DNA of 60,000 nt, from the NCBI GenBank assembly GCA_905221605.1, contig CAJNDS010002066.1, positions 355,480 to 415,479 on the forward strand, given 5' to 3'. This document shows, in pieces, positions 21,478 to 34,285 of this stretch. This stretch comes from Symbiodinium natans. Lineage: Eukaryota; Sar; Dinophyceae; Suessiales; Symbiodiniaceae. Under the pieces are notes generated by a model. That model was not told the DNA's origin, did no database searches, and saw only the letters and a list, made by a program, of their open reading frames with translations. Positions within the stretch are counted from its first letter, which is position 1, and each line of letters begins with the position of its first letter. Both the position numbers and the translations under genes were made by a program.

Positions 21478-24400
21478 GCGCGCGCACACACACGCGTCTA
21501 TGATCTTTTGCGGGTTATTTAGGGGTTCGGCCCAGAGAAGGTGAGATCCAAATCAACTTTAGGTTTTAGGGTTTAGGGTTCAGGGTTTAGGGTTTAGGGT
21601 TTAGAGTTCAGGGTTCAGGGTTTAGGAATTTAGGGGTTTAGGGGTTTAGGGGTTTAGGGGTTTAGGGGTTTAGGGGTTCAGGGGTTTAGGGTCTAGGGTT
21701 TAGGGGTTTAGGGGTTAGGGTTTAGGGTTTAAAGGGTTTAGGGGTTAGGGTTTAGGGTTTAGGGGTTTAGGGGTTTAGGGGTTTAGGGGTTTGGGGGTTT
21801 GGGGGTTTGGGGGTTTGGGGGTTTAGGGGTTTGGGGGTTTGGGGGTTTAGGGGTTTAGGGGTTTAGGGGTTTCGGGGTTTAGGGGTTTAGGGGTTTAGGG
21901 TTTAAAGGGTTCAGGGTTTAGGGGTTAGGGTTTAGGGATATGAGGTTTACGAGAACAGGGGACCCCAACATTGACCCCATAATACTAGGCTAGGATCCAC
22001 TTAAATAAGGACGCCAATAAGGTACCCCTAATTTCGGGGTTCAGGGTCAAGGGATTTTGGAGTTTAGGCTTTGGGGTGGAGATGTCGGAAGGGCTTTAGA
22101 GGGTTTTAAGTAGGGTTTGTCTGTGTCGGGCTGGAGTGCATAACTCGCTTCAGATCCTTGTCGCTTCGAATCCTCATCGCCATGGCCGCGAGGTCGATCA
22201 GTCGTCACCCTAAACCCTAAACCCCAAACCCTAAACCTTAAACCATAAACCTAAACCCAAAACCTAAACCTAAACCCTAAAACCTAAACCCGAAACCTAA
22301 ACCGGGCTTCGGGTTTGGGATTGCCCTCAGAACCCTAGACCCTAAGCCGGAAACCTGAACCCTAAAAGGAGAACAACAGGTATGCCTCCACCGCGATGGA
22401 ACGATGCAGCACGTTATGGGGCTGGTCTACCGCTTCGCGGATCCAGGGTGAAGGTTGAGGGGTCCACTGTTTCGGGAGCAGGGTTTCGGGTTTAGGGTTT
22501 AGGGTTTAGGGTTTAGGGTTTAGGGTTTAGGGTTTAGGGTTTAGGGTTTAGGGTTTAGGGTTTAGGGTTTAGGGCTTCAGCCCCTGAACCCCGAACCTTA
22601 GATTCGGCTGCGGCCCCGCCTCCATGACCAGCTGGTTGTGCTCCTGAAGCGCAAGAAACAGCCATCTCGGGGCCTATTTGGAGGTCCTGGGCAGTTCTAA
22701 ACCCTAAACCCTAAACCCCAAATCCGAAACCCTAAACCCTAGACCCCTAAACCCTAAACCCTAAACCCTAGACCCTAAACCCTAAACCCTAAACCCCAAA
22801 TCCGAAACCCTAAACCCTAAACCCCAAACCCCAGACCCTAAACCCTAAACCCTAGACCCTAGACCCTAAACCCTAAACCCTAAACCCTTCGTAAAGATCT
22901 CACGTAGAACCCCATTTCTCAACCAGACTACCATACTTAGTGGGGCGTCAACCTGAAACCCCGACAGTCGAAGCCCTAGACCCCAAGCCCAAAAACCCAA
23001 ACACTTAACCCCAAACCCCCTAAACTATTCTAATCTCAACAAGGTTTAGGGTTTAGGGTTTAGGGTTTAGGGTTTAGGGTTTAGGGTTTAGGGTTTCAGG
23101 TTTAGGGTTTAGGGTTTAGGGTTTAGGGTTTAGGGTTTAGGGTTTAGGGTTTAGGGTTTAGTGTTTTTCAAGGTTTAGGGTTTAGTGTTTTTCAGGGTTT
23201 AGGGTTTAGGGTTTAGGGTTTAGGGTTTAGGGTTTAGGGTTCAGGGTTCATATCAGCATGCCATTGTCGCACGCAGGCGACATCAAGGTCGCAGCCAGCT
23301 TCATGCGCGACGTCCAACACACTGTGCACCAAGTCCGTGTACCCAAGCTCGTTCTCGGTATGCGAAATACAAAAACCGTTGAAGGTGGAGCGGCTGGTGG
23401 TTGGCACCACTCTCGGCCTTGCTGCTCCACTGCTTGGACAAAACGCCCACGCTGAGCAAAACGTAGTCGCCGAACAGAAGGCGGAAGGTGCCGTCAAGGC
23501 AGAGCTTCAGCAGTCGTGGATTGGAGAGTCGCTCAAGCGTTTCCTTCACGAGCGCAGAGCTGATGAGTGTGACCGCTGTGCTTTTGCCTTCAATACGGCT
23601 CGCGCGCGGGCGAAGTATCTCATCAACGTCCCCTAAGGGAGGGTTTAGGGTAAACTCTAAACTTCACCCAGGTGCCTTTACTTTGGAAGCTGGAAAGCTG
23701 TGTTAGGACCGCCTCTGAGGTCGGGGGGGTATAAAGAGCCTTCAGGGTGTTGGCCGCTCGTAGGCCTTGGGGCTTGGGGTTTGTGGCTTGGAGTCTGGAG
23801 TTTAGGGTTTGGGCTTTAGGGTTCAGGGTTTAAAAATTAGGGTTTCGGGGTTCAGGGCTTGCGGGGCTTGAGGGTTGAGAGCTTGAGGGTTGTGGGCTTG
23901 GGGTTCGGGCGTAGCTTCGTAGGGTTTAAGCTTAAGAGCTTTCGCGGGTTTCGGGGATTAGCATGTAGGTGGGGCAACCCCATCAACACCAACCATGTGA
24001 AGCCTTCAGCCCAAGCCCCAATTCAGCCCTAAACCCTAAACCCTAAACCCACTCTAGTAGGCTCTCCAATCTAGTGCGGTGGAGGTGCCAGCGTCTTGCG
24101 GCTCTTCATGACGCGGACGATGACTGCCTGCACGGGGCTTGGGGGTTTTAGGGTCCTGGGTTGAAGTACACCCTAAACCCGAAACCCTAAACCCTAAACC
24201 CTAAACCCTAAACCCTAAACCCTAAACATAAATCCCAGAATCTGGTTACTCAGGCTTAGGCTTGCAACGTGGTCTACGGCTCAGGGTGTTTTTAGACATT
24301 CGGGCCTCTGATTCTCACCCTGCGTTGTTGGGTTTCACATCCGAAGAAGATTCGGGCCCCCCTAAGGCAGCACCCCTACAGGCTTCCTCGTACTCCCAAC

Positions 24401-27400
24401 AAGGATACCGCCAGGGGTTCGTTAAGCAAGCTTAGATAAATCGTCAACCCTCCCCAAAACCCAAGGGTACCCGGAAGGGTTGAGAGATCCTGGGCGCAAG
24501 CCCGCTCAGGCTCGACCCGAAACCACCATGCCCTTTTCCAGACTGGCGGGGGGTACCCTGAACCCTACTTGGAGGTTCACGGTACTTCTGAGCCCAATAA
24601 TTCGCTGAGCTTTAGAAGCCAACGAAAGCCAGATTTAGGGTTTAGGGTTGAGGGTTGTTTAGGGTTTAGGGTTTTGGGTTTTGGGTTTAAAAGTTTAGGT
24701 TTAGGGTTTAGGGTTTAGGGATGCACAGCTAAAACTGGGCTATAAGTACCAACTGAACCTCTGAACCCAATATGTAGATCCTAGACCCTGAAGCCGGCAG
24801 ATGCCGATGAAAACCCTGACTCTGAACCCTAAACCCTAAACCCTGAACCCTAAACCCTAAACCCTAAACCCTAAACCGCATCGTCTTGACCTTGCTCTTG
24901 CTGATGCTTTCCGTACGGACTGCGAAGGCATCCCTGATGTCCTTCGCAGTGGCCTTCTTCCGGCAACTCGTTGCGGTTTAGGGTTTACGGTTTAGGGTTT
25001 AGGGTTTAGGGTTTAGAGTTTAGGGTTTAGGGTTTAGGGCTAAGGGTTTAGGGTTTAGGGTTTAGGGTTTAGGGTTTAGGGTTTAGGGTTTAGGGTTTAG
25101 GGTTTAGGGTTTAGGGTTTAGGGTTTAGGGTTCAGGGTTTAGGGTTTAGGGTTTAGGGTTTAGGTCACCACGGTCTCATTGTGAGGTTCAGGTTGATGCT
25201 GTAGATTGTCTCGTTCTTGTCCCTGGTTGCGCTGCTCTGCTCGTCTTCTTCTCTGAGGCATTAGGCTCACCTGGATCTCCTTTGTGGCAGCATTTCGTCA
25301 GCCATTACCATTTACAGTACGAGATCGGACAGGGGGCTAAATTTTGGCGATCCACGAAAAAATCCCCGAAGGTTTGCCTTTGATGCTAAACCCTCCACCC
25401 TCAACCGAGCCTACACCCTATGTCTACCTTGTAAGCCCCTCAACCCCCCAAGCCAGGAACCCGACAACCCCCAATCGAATACTGGGGAGGCATGCTCATA
25501 AACACACTGTTGCGACGCGCGCCGATGCGTTCAAGAACTGGCTGACAGAACTACGCCAGTGGGTGGCGATTTATCAAACCGAAGTCATGTGGTTTGTTCT
25601 TAAAATTAGAGCCCCTTTCTGAGGTCCTCATTGTAAGGGTGCCGTACTATTACGTATATACGGACCCTCGCTCATATCCTGTAAAGCCCAAAGTCGCTGT
25701 TTTAGGGGCTTAGGGCCAATTGGGTGTAAAAGGTGCACAGTCGATGGGTTTTAAGATTTTGGGGCTTAGGCCCTCAAGCCTACACCCTAAACCCCCAAAG
25801 CCTCCTAAACCCCCTGAACCCCCTGAACCCCCTAAACCCCCAAACCCCCAAACCCCAACCCCAGGGTCTAGGGTCAAGGGTGAAACCTGAAACCCTAAAC
25901 CCTAAACCCCAAACTACGATCCCAAACCCTAAACCCTGAACCCTAAACCCTCAACCCTAAACCTCATTGCACTGATTGTCAGGGGCGCCTCCACCAAGTG
26001 CTTCCGGTCCTGCTGCCCAATGGCCCGCATGAGGATTGGGTTTAGGGTTTAGGGTTTAGGCTTTAGGCTTTAGGCTTTAGGGTTTAGGCTTTAGGCTTGA
26101 GGCTTTAGGCTTTACAGGCTTTACAGGCTTTACAGGCTTTACAGGCTTTACAGGCTTTACAGGCTTTACAGGCTTTACAGGCTTTACAGGCTTTACAGGC
26201 TTTACAGGCTTTACAGGCTTTACAGGCTTTACAGGCTTTACAGGCTTTACAGGCTTTACAGGCTTTGCAGGCTTTACAGGCTTTACAGGCTTTACAGGCT
26301 TTACAGGCTTTACAGGCTTTACAGGCTTTACAGGCTTTACAGGCTTTACAGGCTTTACAGGCTTTACAGGCTTTACAGGCTTTACAGGCTTTACAGGCTT
26401 TACAGGCTTTACAGGCTTTACAGGCTTTAAAGGCTTTACAGGCTTTAGGGTTGCGGTTTTAGGGTCAGAGGTTGAGGGTTCAGGAGCTTTGGGGTTTTAA
26501 GGTTTACTGTTTAGGCCCTAGAGCCAGTGCTTCCACAGGTTGATTCGTTGCTTCTATCCTTGACCCTCGAAATTAACACAAGGCTCCCAATAATTCGTGA
26601 ACCCTAAACCCTAAACCCTAAACCCTAAGCCCTAAGCCCTAAATCCTTATCCCCAAATTGGGACCATGCAATCTCCTTCAGCACTAAAGTTAACGAACGC
26701 CACGAACCCGACCCCTAAGCCACCAAGTCCCAACCAGTCACCAAACAGTCTCAAGCTCCGGGGCGCGTTGGGGCTTCTTTTGGGGCTTAAGAACCCTAAG
26801 CCCTGAATGCAAAACCCATACCTCTAAACCCGAAACCCTAAACCCTAAACCCTCAACCCTAAACCCTAAACCCTCAAACCTCAACCCTACACCCTAAACC
26901 CTAAACCCTAAACCCTTGGGCTTGCCGCCTCTACTGATTTAACTCCTACAGGCGGCCTCTTCGACGGTCGCGGGAACGTCGCTGCCAGCTGCAGGGGCGC
27001 TTCCTTCCCCCTGAATGAGAGGGGTTTAGGGTTTAGGGTTTAGGGTTTAGGGTTTAGGGCTTAGGGTTTAGGGTTTAGGGTTCAGGGTTCAGGGTTGAGG
27101 GTTGAAGGTTTAGGGTTCAGGGTTTAGGGGCTCAGGGGCACAGAGGTTCGGGGTTTAGGGGATTAGAGGGTTTAGGGTTTTGGGCTTTGGGGTTGAGGAG
27201 TTTAGGGGTGCAGGGTTGAGGGTGTAGGGTTAGGGGTCTTGGGATTTAGGGTTTAGAGGCTTGGGACCCTAAACCCTAAACCCTAAACCCTATCCCCTGA
27301 ACCCTCATCCTGTCCTCCCACTCCACACCATGGCCCGCGTACACAAGCGTACTCCGCAGCCCTTGACGCCTCTGAACCTTTGAGCCCCAAAGCCCTTGGG

Positions 27401-29251
27401 ACATCAACCCCCTGAACCCCTAACACCTCCTAAACCCCTAACACCCTTAGCGCCCCTAACACGCTAACACCCCTAACGCCCCTAACCAACAACTCTGAAG
27501 CCCTCATCCCCTAGACCCGCTATAAAACCCAAAGGCCCATGCTTCAGAACCCCTTCAAGGAGGTAAGGAGCCATACTAAGGGACCATGTAACTACCCAAA
27601 GACCCTGAACCCTAAACCCTAAACCCCCTCAACCCGGCAAGCCCTCAACCGCAAACGCACTAAGCCCTAAACCCTGCGCCGAGACTCCCAAACCGAAACC
27701 CAAGAGCTCTCTAAGGCCCAACGAATGCTTGGGTTCCGGCCTAAGCTTTTCCCCGGTATGTTGGGTTTAGAGTTTAGAAATTAGGGTTCAGGGTCTAGGG
27801 TTCAGGGTTTAGGGTTTAGGGTTTAGGGCTTAGGGCTTCGGGTTTAGGGTTTTGGGTTTTGGGTTTTGGGAAAAAGGACACCTGACTTCCGACAAGAAGG
27901 GAATGAGCTAGGTTGAGGAGGGGAGCTGGGGAGGGAGGGGTGCCTTTCTCTAAACCCGAACCCCCAAACCCGAACCAAACCCTGAAACGGGTCTGGGCGC
28001 ACACTGCAGTTACATGGCAACAAAACCCTAAACCCCAAACCCTAAACCCTAAACCCTATACCCTAAACCCTAAACCCTACACGTAGACTCGGCTTCTCTG
28101 TTGCCACCCAGGCACCTCTTCCAAGCTAACAGCCCGCGGCGTGCACGGATATGTCTTGCTACTTCCAAGAATGGCCGGGAATTCTCGGAGGACCACATCC
28201 GTCTTTCCAGCATCAGACATTCAAAGTACCGTATGGCTGGCACGGTGGGCCCGCAGCAAGAATGTCCTGCCACACAGGGTCCAGTCGAGCCGAATCATGA
28301 GTGAGCAACTGAGATGCTGTGATCTTGAAGTTAAAATGCTCAAGTCTTTAAGTTTTTTTTGAGACATTCAGCTGCAAAGCTCGCGCTTGGCTAAACCCCC
28401 CAAACTCCAAACCCTAAATCCTGAAACCCCAAGCCCGGGAGCCCCGCACGGCCCAAGCGCCCTCAACCCTAAACCCTAAACCCTAAACCCTAAACCCTAA
28501 ACCCTAAACCCTAAACCCTAAACCCTAAACCCTAAACCCTAAACCCCAAACCCCAAACCCCAAGCAAGTCCGAGGCCCTTGCCTCTGCACGTGGGGCCGA
28601 GCCGTCCGAAGAATTGGACTTGAGCTGCACAAGCAGCACCTGGTTCTCTTCAGGTAGTTGCATGGTCCCTAAATCTGGGCCCTGTGCTCGGGTATATGAC
28701 TAACGCCCTGTTTGTTGAAGGCCTATAGCGTTTAGGCTTCGAGAAGGCCCCACCACCCGGGTTTAGGAGCTAATTCGGGTTAGGGTTTACGGTTGACGGC
28801 TTGGCTCACGGTGTAGGAAACAGGGGGGGGGGGGGGTGCGTGCCTCAAGGAAATCTGACACAAGCGAAACCCTAGTTAGACACGTGCATAGGACAAGCAA
28901 GGCGCATACCTTAAAAACCTAAACCCTAACCCTGAAGCCATAAACTCTCGACCCTAGACCTTTGGGTCCGTGGACTGACAAGACGCGGGAAAAGGGTAGG
29001 GGGCCCTTTCCGCGCCCCAAGAGCTCTCTCTACCTCACACAGGAATCCGAAAGCCAAGAGAAAACCAACAACAAACCGGTTTCAGAGCTCAGGGTTGACC
29101 CGAAACCCTAAACCCTCAGGGTTTAGGGTTTGGGGTTTGGGGCTTAGGGATTGACAAGGTTTAGGGTGTAGGGTGTAGGGTGTAGGGTGTAGGGTCTAGG
29201 GTCTAGGGTCTAGGGTCTAGGGTCTAGGGTCTAGGGTCTAGGGTTGACGGT

Positions 29252-29283
<32 letters not shown>

Positions 29284-29286
29284 GGC

Positions 29287-29346
<60 letters not shown>

Positions 29347-32300
29347 GGTTTCGGCAGGTTTTACGTTCTAGGGTTTAGATCTAGGGTTTTGGTTTTAGGC
29401 GTTTAGGGTTTAAAGGGTTTAGGCCTTTAGTATTTAGAGCGTCAAGGTGAACTCTAAACCCTAAACCCTAAACTCCAGCGCGCCTTGATTCGTAACAACT
29501 TGCTCTCGAACTGGGAGTTCACTGCGAACCTGGAGGGCGATCGAAAAAAAGGTCTTAGGATCCTCAGGGGGCGTTGCCCGAGAAACTAAACCCTAAACTC
29601 TAAACCCTAAACCACCAAATCGCCAAATGACCGTTATTCAGATTTTCGGGTTCAGGCTTTTAGTAGGGTCTTGGTGTCCTATGTAGCTACAGCTGCGCGG
29701 GATTGGGACTGAGGGTTTGGGGCTCTGCGCCCCTTCACAACGCTCCCTCCCCCTCCCAACCGTAAGCCCCAACCCCTAAACCTCAAAACCTCAACAACCC
29801 GGAACTCTAAACGCTCGCTGAACCCCTGGACCCTAAACCCTGAACCCCTAAACCCTAAACCCTAAACCCTAAACCCTAAACCCTAAACCCTGAACCCCTA
29901 AACCCTAAACCCTAAACTCTTAAACCCTAAACCCTAAACCCTAAACCCTCTCTGGGGGCTCCGAGCTGGTCGGAGTCCTCTGGCTCCTTCTTCTCCTTCT
30001 CGGGCCCCAGTCTCACCAAGATCTTAGCCTCCGCAGATGTGGGGTTTAGGGCTTAGGGTTTAGGGGCTTAGGGGTTAGGGGTTAGGGGTTTAGGGTTTAG
30101 GGTTTAGGGTTCAGGGGTTTAGGGGTTTAGGGTTTTGGGGGTTGGCGTTCAGGGGTTTAGGTTTCGGTCATAGAGTCATAGAGAACGGAGGCTTAGGAGT
30201 TGTGGGCATTTGGGATTAAACAAGTTAGGGTTTGGAGGTTTAGCTGGCACGGCAAACAGCTGCCACACTGCATGCGACGGGGTCTTCTGAGGAATTCACG
30301 AAGACGCATGCTCCAACAGAATTACCCGCGAAACAGTGCTTGAACACCCTCGGACGAGGGGAAAACCCCAAACCCCAGCCCCAAACCCCAAACCCCAAAC
30401 CCCAAATCCCAAATCCCAAACCCCAAACCCCAAACCCGAAACCCTAAACCCTAAGCGCTGACTCCAGTAGAGGCAGCCCCAATCATCGTGACTTCAGCTC
30501 GCTGTGATAGCTGCGCAGCGGTGCGCGACGCGCCGGCGTTGTCGTTTAGGGTTTAGGGCTAGGTTTTAGGGTTTAGGGTTTGGGGTTTAGGGGTTTAGGG
30601 GTTTAGGGGTTTAGGGGTTTAGGGGTTTCGGGGTTTCGGGGTTTAGGGGTTTAGGGGTTTAGGGGTTTAGGGGTCTAGGGGTTTAGGGGTTTAGGGGTTT
30701 AGGGGTTTAGGGTTTAAGGGTTTAGGGGTTTAGGGGTTTAGGGGTTTAGGGTTTTTGGGTTTGGGGTTTTGGGGTTTTGGGGTTTTGGGGTTTTTGGGTT
30801 TGTTTAGGGTTGGGTTTTTTTAGGGGTTTAGGGGGTTTAGGGTTTTTAGGGTTTTTAGGGGTTTTTAGGGTTTAGGGGTTTAGGGTTAGGGGTTTAGGGG
30901 TTTTAGGGGTTTAGGGTTTAGGGGTTTAGGGGTTTAGGGGTTTAGGGGTTTAGGGGTTTAGGGGTTTAGGGGTTTAGGGTTTAGGGTTTTAGGGGTTTAG
31001 GGGTTTAGGGGTTTAGGGGTTGGTTTAGGGGTTTGGGGGTTAGGGTTTAGGGTTTTGGGGTTTTAGGGTTTAGGGTTTTAGCATTTTAGGGTGTAGGGTT
31101 TTAGGGTTTAGGGTCGGTTTAGGGTTCAGGGTTCATGTAGGGTTAGGGTTTCCGGTTGAGTTGGATTTTTGTGGAGTAGTGCAGAACCCTGTTTCCTAAA
31201 CCCCAACCCCTAAACCATAAACCCTAAACCCTAAACCCCTGCCTTGGGGTTCACGTAGAGGCTCATGAACTGGCGCTTCAGCTCTTCGAGCCTTGGCTTG
31301 CCAAGCTGCATTCGCGGCTTTTGGGGGGGAGGGGGGGGGGGGTTGGGGGGCTTAGGGTGTAGGGCATAGGGCTTAGGGCTTAGGGCTGAGGGTTTAAGGC
31401 TTAGGGCTTCGGGCTTCGGGGCTTAAAGCTTCGGAGGGGGTTTGTGGGTTTAGGGGTTTCAGGGTTTAGCGGACTTACGGGATTTATGGGGTTTGGCTTT
31501 AGGGTCTTTTTGGACCTCTTCAGAGGGGGTTTAGGGGCTTTGGGTTTCGGGCGTTCAGGAGGTTTAGGGGCTTAAGGGCGTTTAGGGTTTTAGGGCCATT
31601 TGGGTTTGGGGTTCGGGGCTTTAGGGATTGAGGGGTTTAGGGCTTGGGGTTGGGGGGAATGGGTTGGTAGGGAATGAATGAAGGAATTAGGTGACTTGCC
31701 ATGTATCCACTTCTCCTAAATTCACGGTTCACCCTAAGCCCTAAGCCCCAAAACCCCAAACCCTAAATCCTGAACCCGGAAACCTCGGTCTAAGAGAATC
31801 CAAGCGGCGGAATGTTTGTTCGCATCTGGATGTCCTGACAAGCTTGTTGTGGTGGGGAGTCCCTGTTGTACAACAGCCGCACATTTTGTGGGTTGCTGGT
31901 TTACCTAAACCCTAAACCCGAAACCCTAAGCCCTAAACCCTCAACCCTAAACCCCATTGTGTGCATAAGCCATTAACCAACCAGCAGAGGGCCCTTGTGA
32001 ACTTAACAGAAGCCCCTCGTAAGGGAAACTTCCTGCCATAGACCGCCCTTCTAGAAACGAGCTACGCTCCGGCAGAGGCACTGTCATCTCAGAGGGCTGA
32101 GATGGGATTTCTGAGCACGGTGGCATGCGGTTTCAGGCCCGGAAACCCTGAACCCTTAAACCTAAAACCCTAAACCCTAAACCCTAAACCCTAAACCCTA
32201 AACCCTAAACCCTAAACCCTAAACCCTAAACCCTAAACCCTAAACCCTTCCTAGGCTTCCTAAAGCCCTTAACTTCCTACACTTCCTAGGTGTCCTACAC

Positions 32301-34127
32301 TTCCTACATGTCCTGAACTCCCTAAACCTCCCAAGCTTCCTAAGCCTCCTAAGCCCCACACTCCCTGAACTTCCCGAACGTCCTGAACCTCCCGAACTTC
32401 CCAAACGGTTTAGGGTTTAGGGTTTAGGGTTTAGGGTTTAGGGTTTAGGGTTTAGGGTTTAGGGTTTAGGGTTTAGGGTTTAGGGTTTAGGGTTTAGGGT
32501 TTAGGGTTTAGGGTTTAGGGTTTAGGGTTTAGGGTTTAGGGTTTAGGGTTTAGGGTTTAGGGTTTAGGGTTTAGGGTTTAGGGTTTAGGGTTTAGGGTTT
32601 AGGGTTTAGGCTAGGGTTCAGGGTCTAGGGTTTAGGGTTTAGGGCTTAGGGGTCCTCAAGCTCCCAAAGCTCCTAAACCCTGAAGTCCTGGTAGCTCAGG
32701 GCGGAGTGCTGGTTGAAGAGCATGAGGATGCACATCTGGTAGGTGGAAACCTGCTTTTAAAGGGTTGAGGGTTCAGGGTTTAGGGGATAGGGTTTAGGGT
32801 TTAGGGTTTAGGGTTTAGGGTTTAGGGTTTAGGGTTCAGGGTTTAGGGTTTAGGGTTTAGGGTTTAGGGTTTAGGGTCCCCTAGAAGGGACCCTGAATCT
32901 TCTTCTCCTATATAACCCCCATATAATTACATACCTTATATAGTCCCTATATACCTAAGTAGCCCCCAAATGACCCCGAAGTAACCCCTAAGTCCCTTTT
33001 AAGGGTCCCTCCTTTAGTCCCTTGATGTTTCGCTCTCGTGCCGCTTGGAGGGCTGACACTTCTTGGGGCTTCAGGTCGAGGCTTGGGGGTCTTAGGGTTT
33101 AAGGGCTTTGTGTTTAGTGTGTAAGATTTACGGTTTTAGGGTCATAGGTGTAAAAGGTTTAGAGGGATGGATGGACTGCTGACAAGTCTGTGACGTTTGG
33201 CACCAGCAACAACACGCCAGCACTTCCATGCGATTCTCTGCGTCTCCCAGCGCCGGCCGTCGTAGAACACGTCCTGCACGCGAGCGTCCGGCACGCCAGC
33301 CGCAGCTGCGCATCCCGCCAAGTGCTCTGGAAACAGCTTGGTCAGGAAAGCCGCCAGCGATTCTCCAAAGCGCTGGCATTCGTCCGTGCTACAGGTGGCG
33401 GTTCAAAATTCGGGGTGGAGGGGGTTTACCTAGCTTCGCAGTTTGGGTTCTTAGAGTCAAGACCCTAAAGCCCTGAACCCAAACCCTAAACCCTAAACCC
33501 CAAACCCGAAACCCTAAACCCTAATCGATAAACCCTAAACCCAAACCCTAACCCTAAACCCTAAACCCGAAATACCGAAGGCAGGGTGGTGGGGCTGGGG
33601 GAAGTTAGGCCGTACTAGCAAGGCTCTCAGGTGAAGAGCTTCGAGTCCCGTATTGGCTTGAGGGTTGAGGGTTGAGGGTTTAGGGATTAGGGTTTAGGGT
33701 CTAGGGTTTAGGATTTAGGGTTCAGGGCTTAGGGTTTAGGGTTGAGGGTTTTGGGTTTCGGGTTTAGGTTTTAGGGTTTAGGATTTAGGGTTTAGGGGCT
33801 TTGGGCTTTAGGGTTTAGGTTCTTAGGGTTTAGGGTTTAGGGTTTAGGGTTTAGGGTTTAGGGTTTAGGGTTTAGGGTTTAGGGTTTAGGGTTTAGGTTT
33901 TAGGGTTTAGGGTTTAGGGTTTAGGGTTTAGGTTCTTCGGATTTAGGGTTTAGGGGGGGCTCTTCGGGTTCTACGGAGTTGAACCCCGGAGGGTCATTCT
34001 CGGGCAGCCACGTTTATCTCGTGCTTGGACTTCGGCATGTGAGCCTGGCAGACCGAGGCGTAGCTTAGGGTTTAGGGTTTAGGGTTAAGGGTTAAGGGTT
34101 AAGGGTTGAGGGTTGAGGGTTAAGGGT

Positions 34128-34159
<32 letters not shown>

Positions 34160-34169
34160 GGTTAAGGGT

Positions 34170-34201
<32 letters not shown>

Positions 34202-34211
34202 GGTTAAGGGT

Positions 34212-34285
<74 letters not shown>

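Noticed and set aside
22140-22210. Minus-strand stretch reading IRSDKDLKRVMH, first taken for the cullin C-terminus
   Set aside because: It lies between exons 30 and 31, which join directly, and the true terminus was found at 16.5-17.3 kb.
26265-26462. Gln-Ala-Leu repeat frame
   Set aside because: Translation of the 9-bp array, antisense to the cullin and without start context.
26920-27000. Plus-strand exon with a good branch point and acceptor before 26952
   Set aside because: The minus-strand reading DVPATVEE fits the cullin and its neighbours in phase; the plus-strand signal appears to be chance.
28561-28660. Plus-strand exon with CAG|GTAGTT donor
   Set aside because: The minus strand carries cullin exon 26 in the expected place, so the plus-strand reading is a shadow.
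29470-29540. Plus-strand exon reading RALIRNNLLSNWEF
   Set aside because: It is the shadow of cullin exon 25 on the minus strand, which carries the conserved FAVNSQFESKLLRIK.
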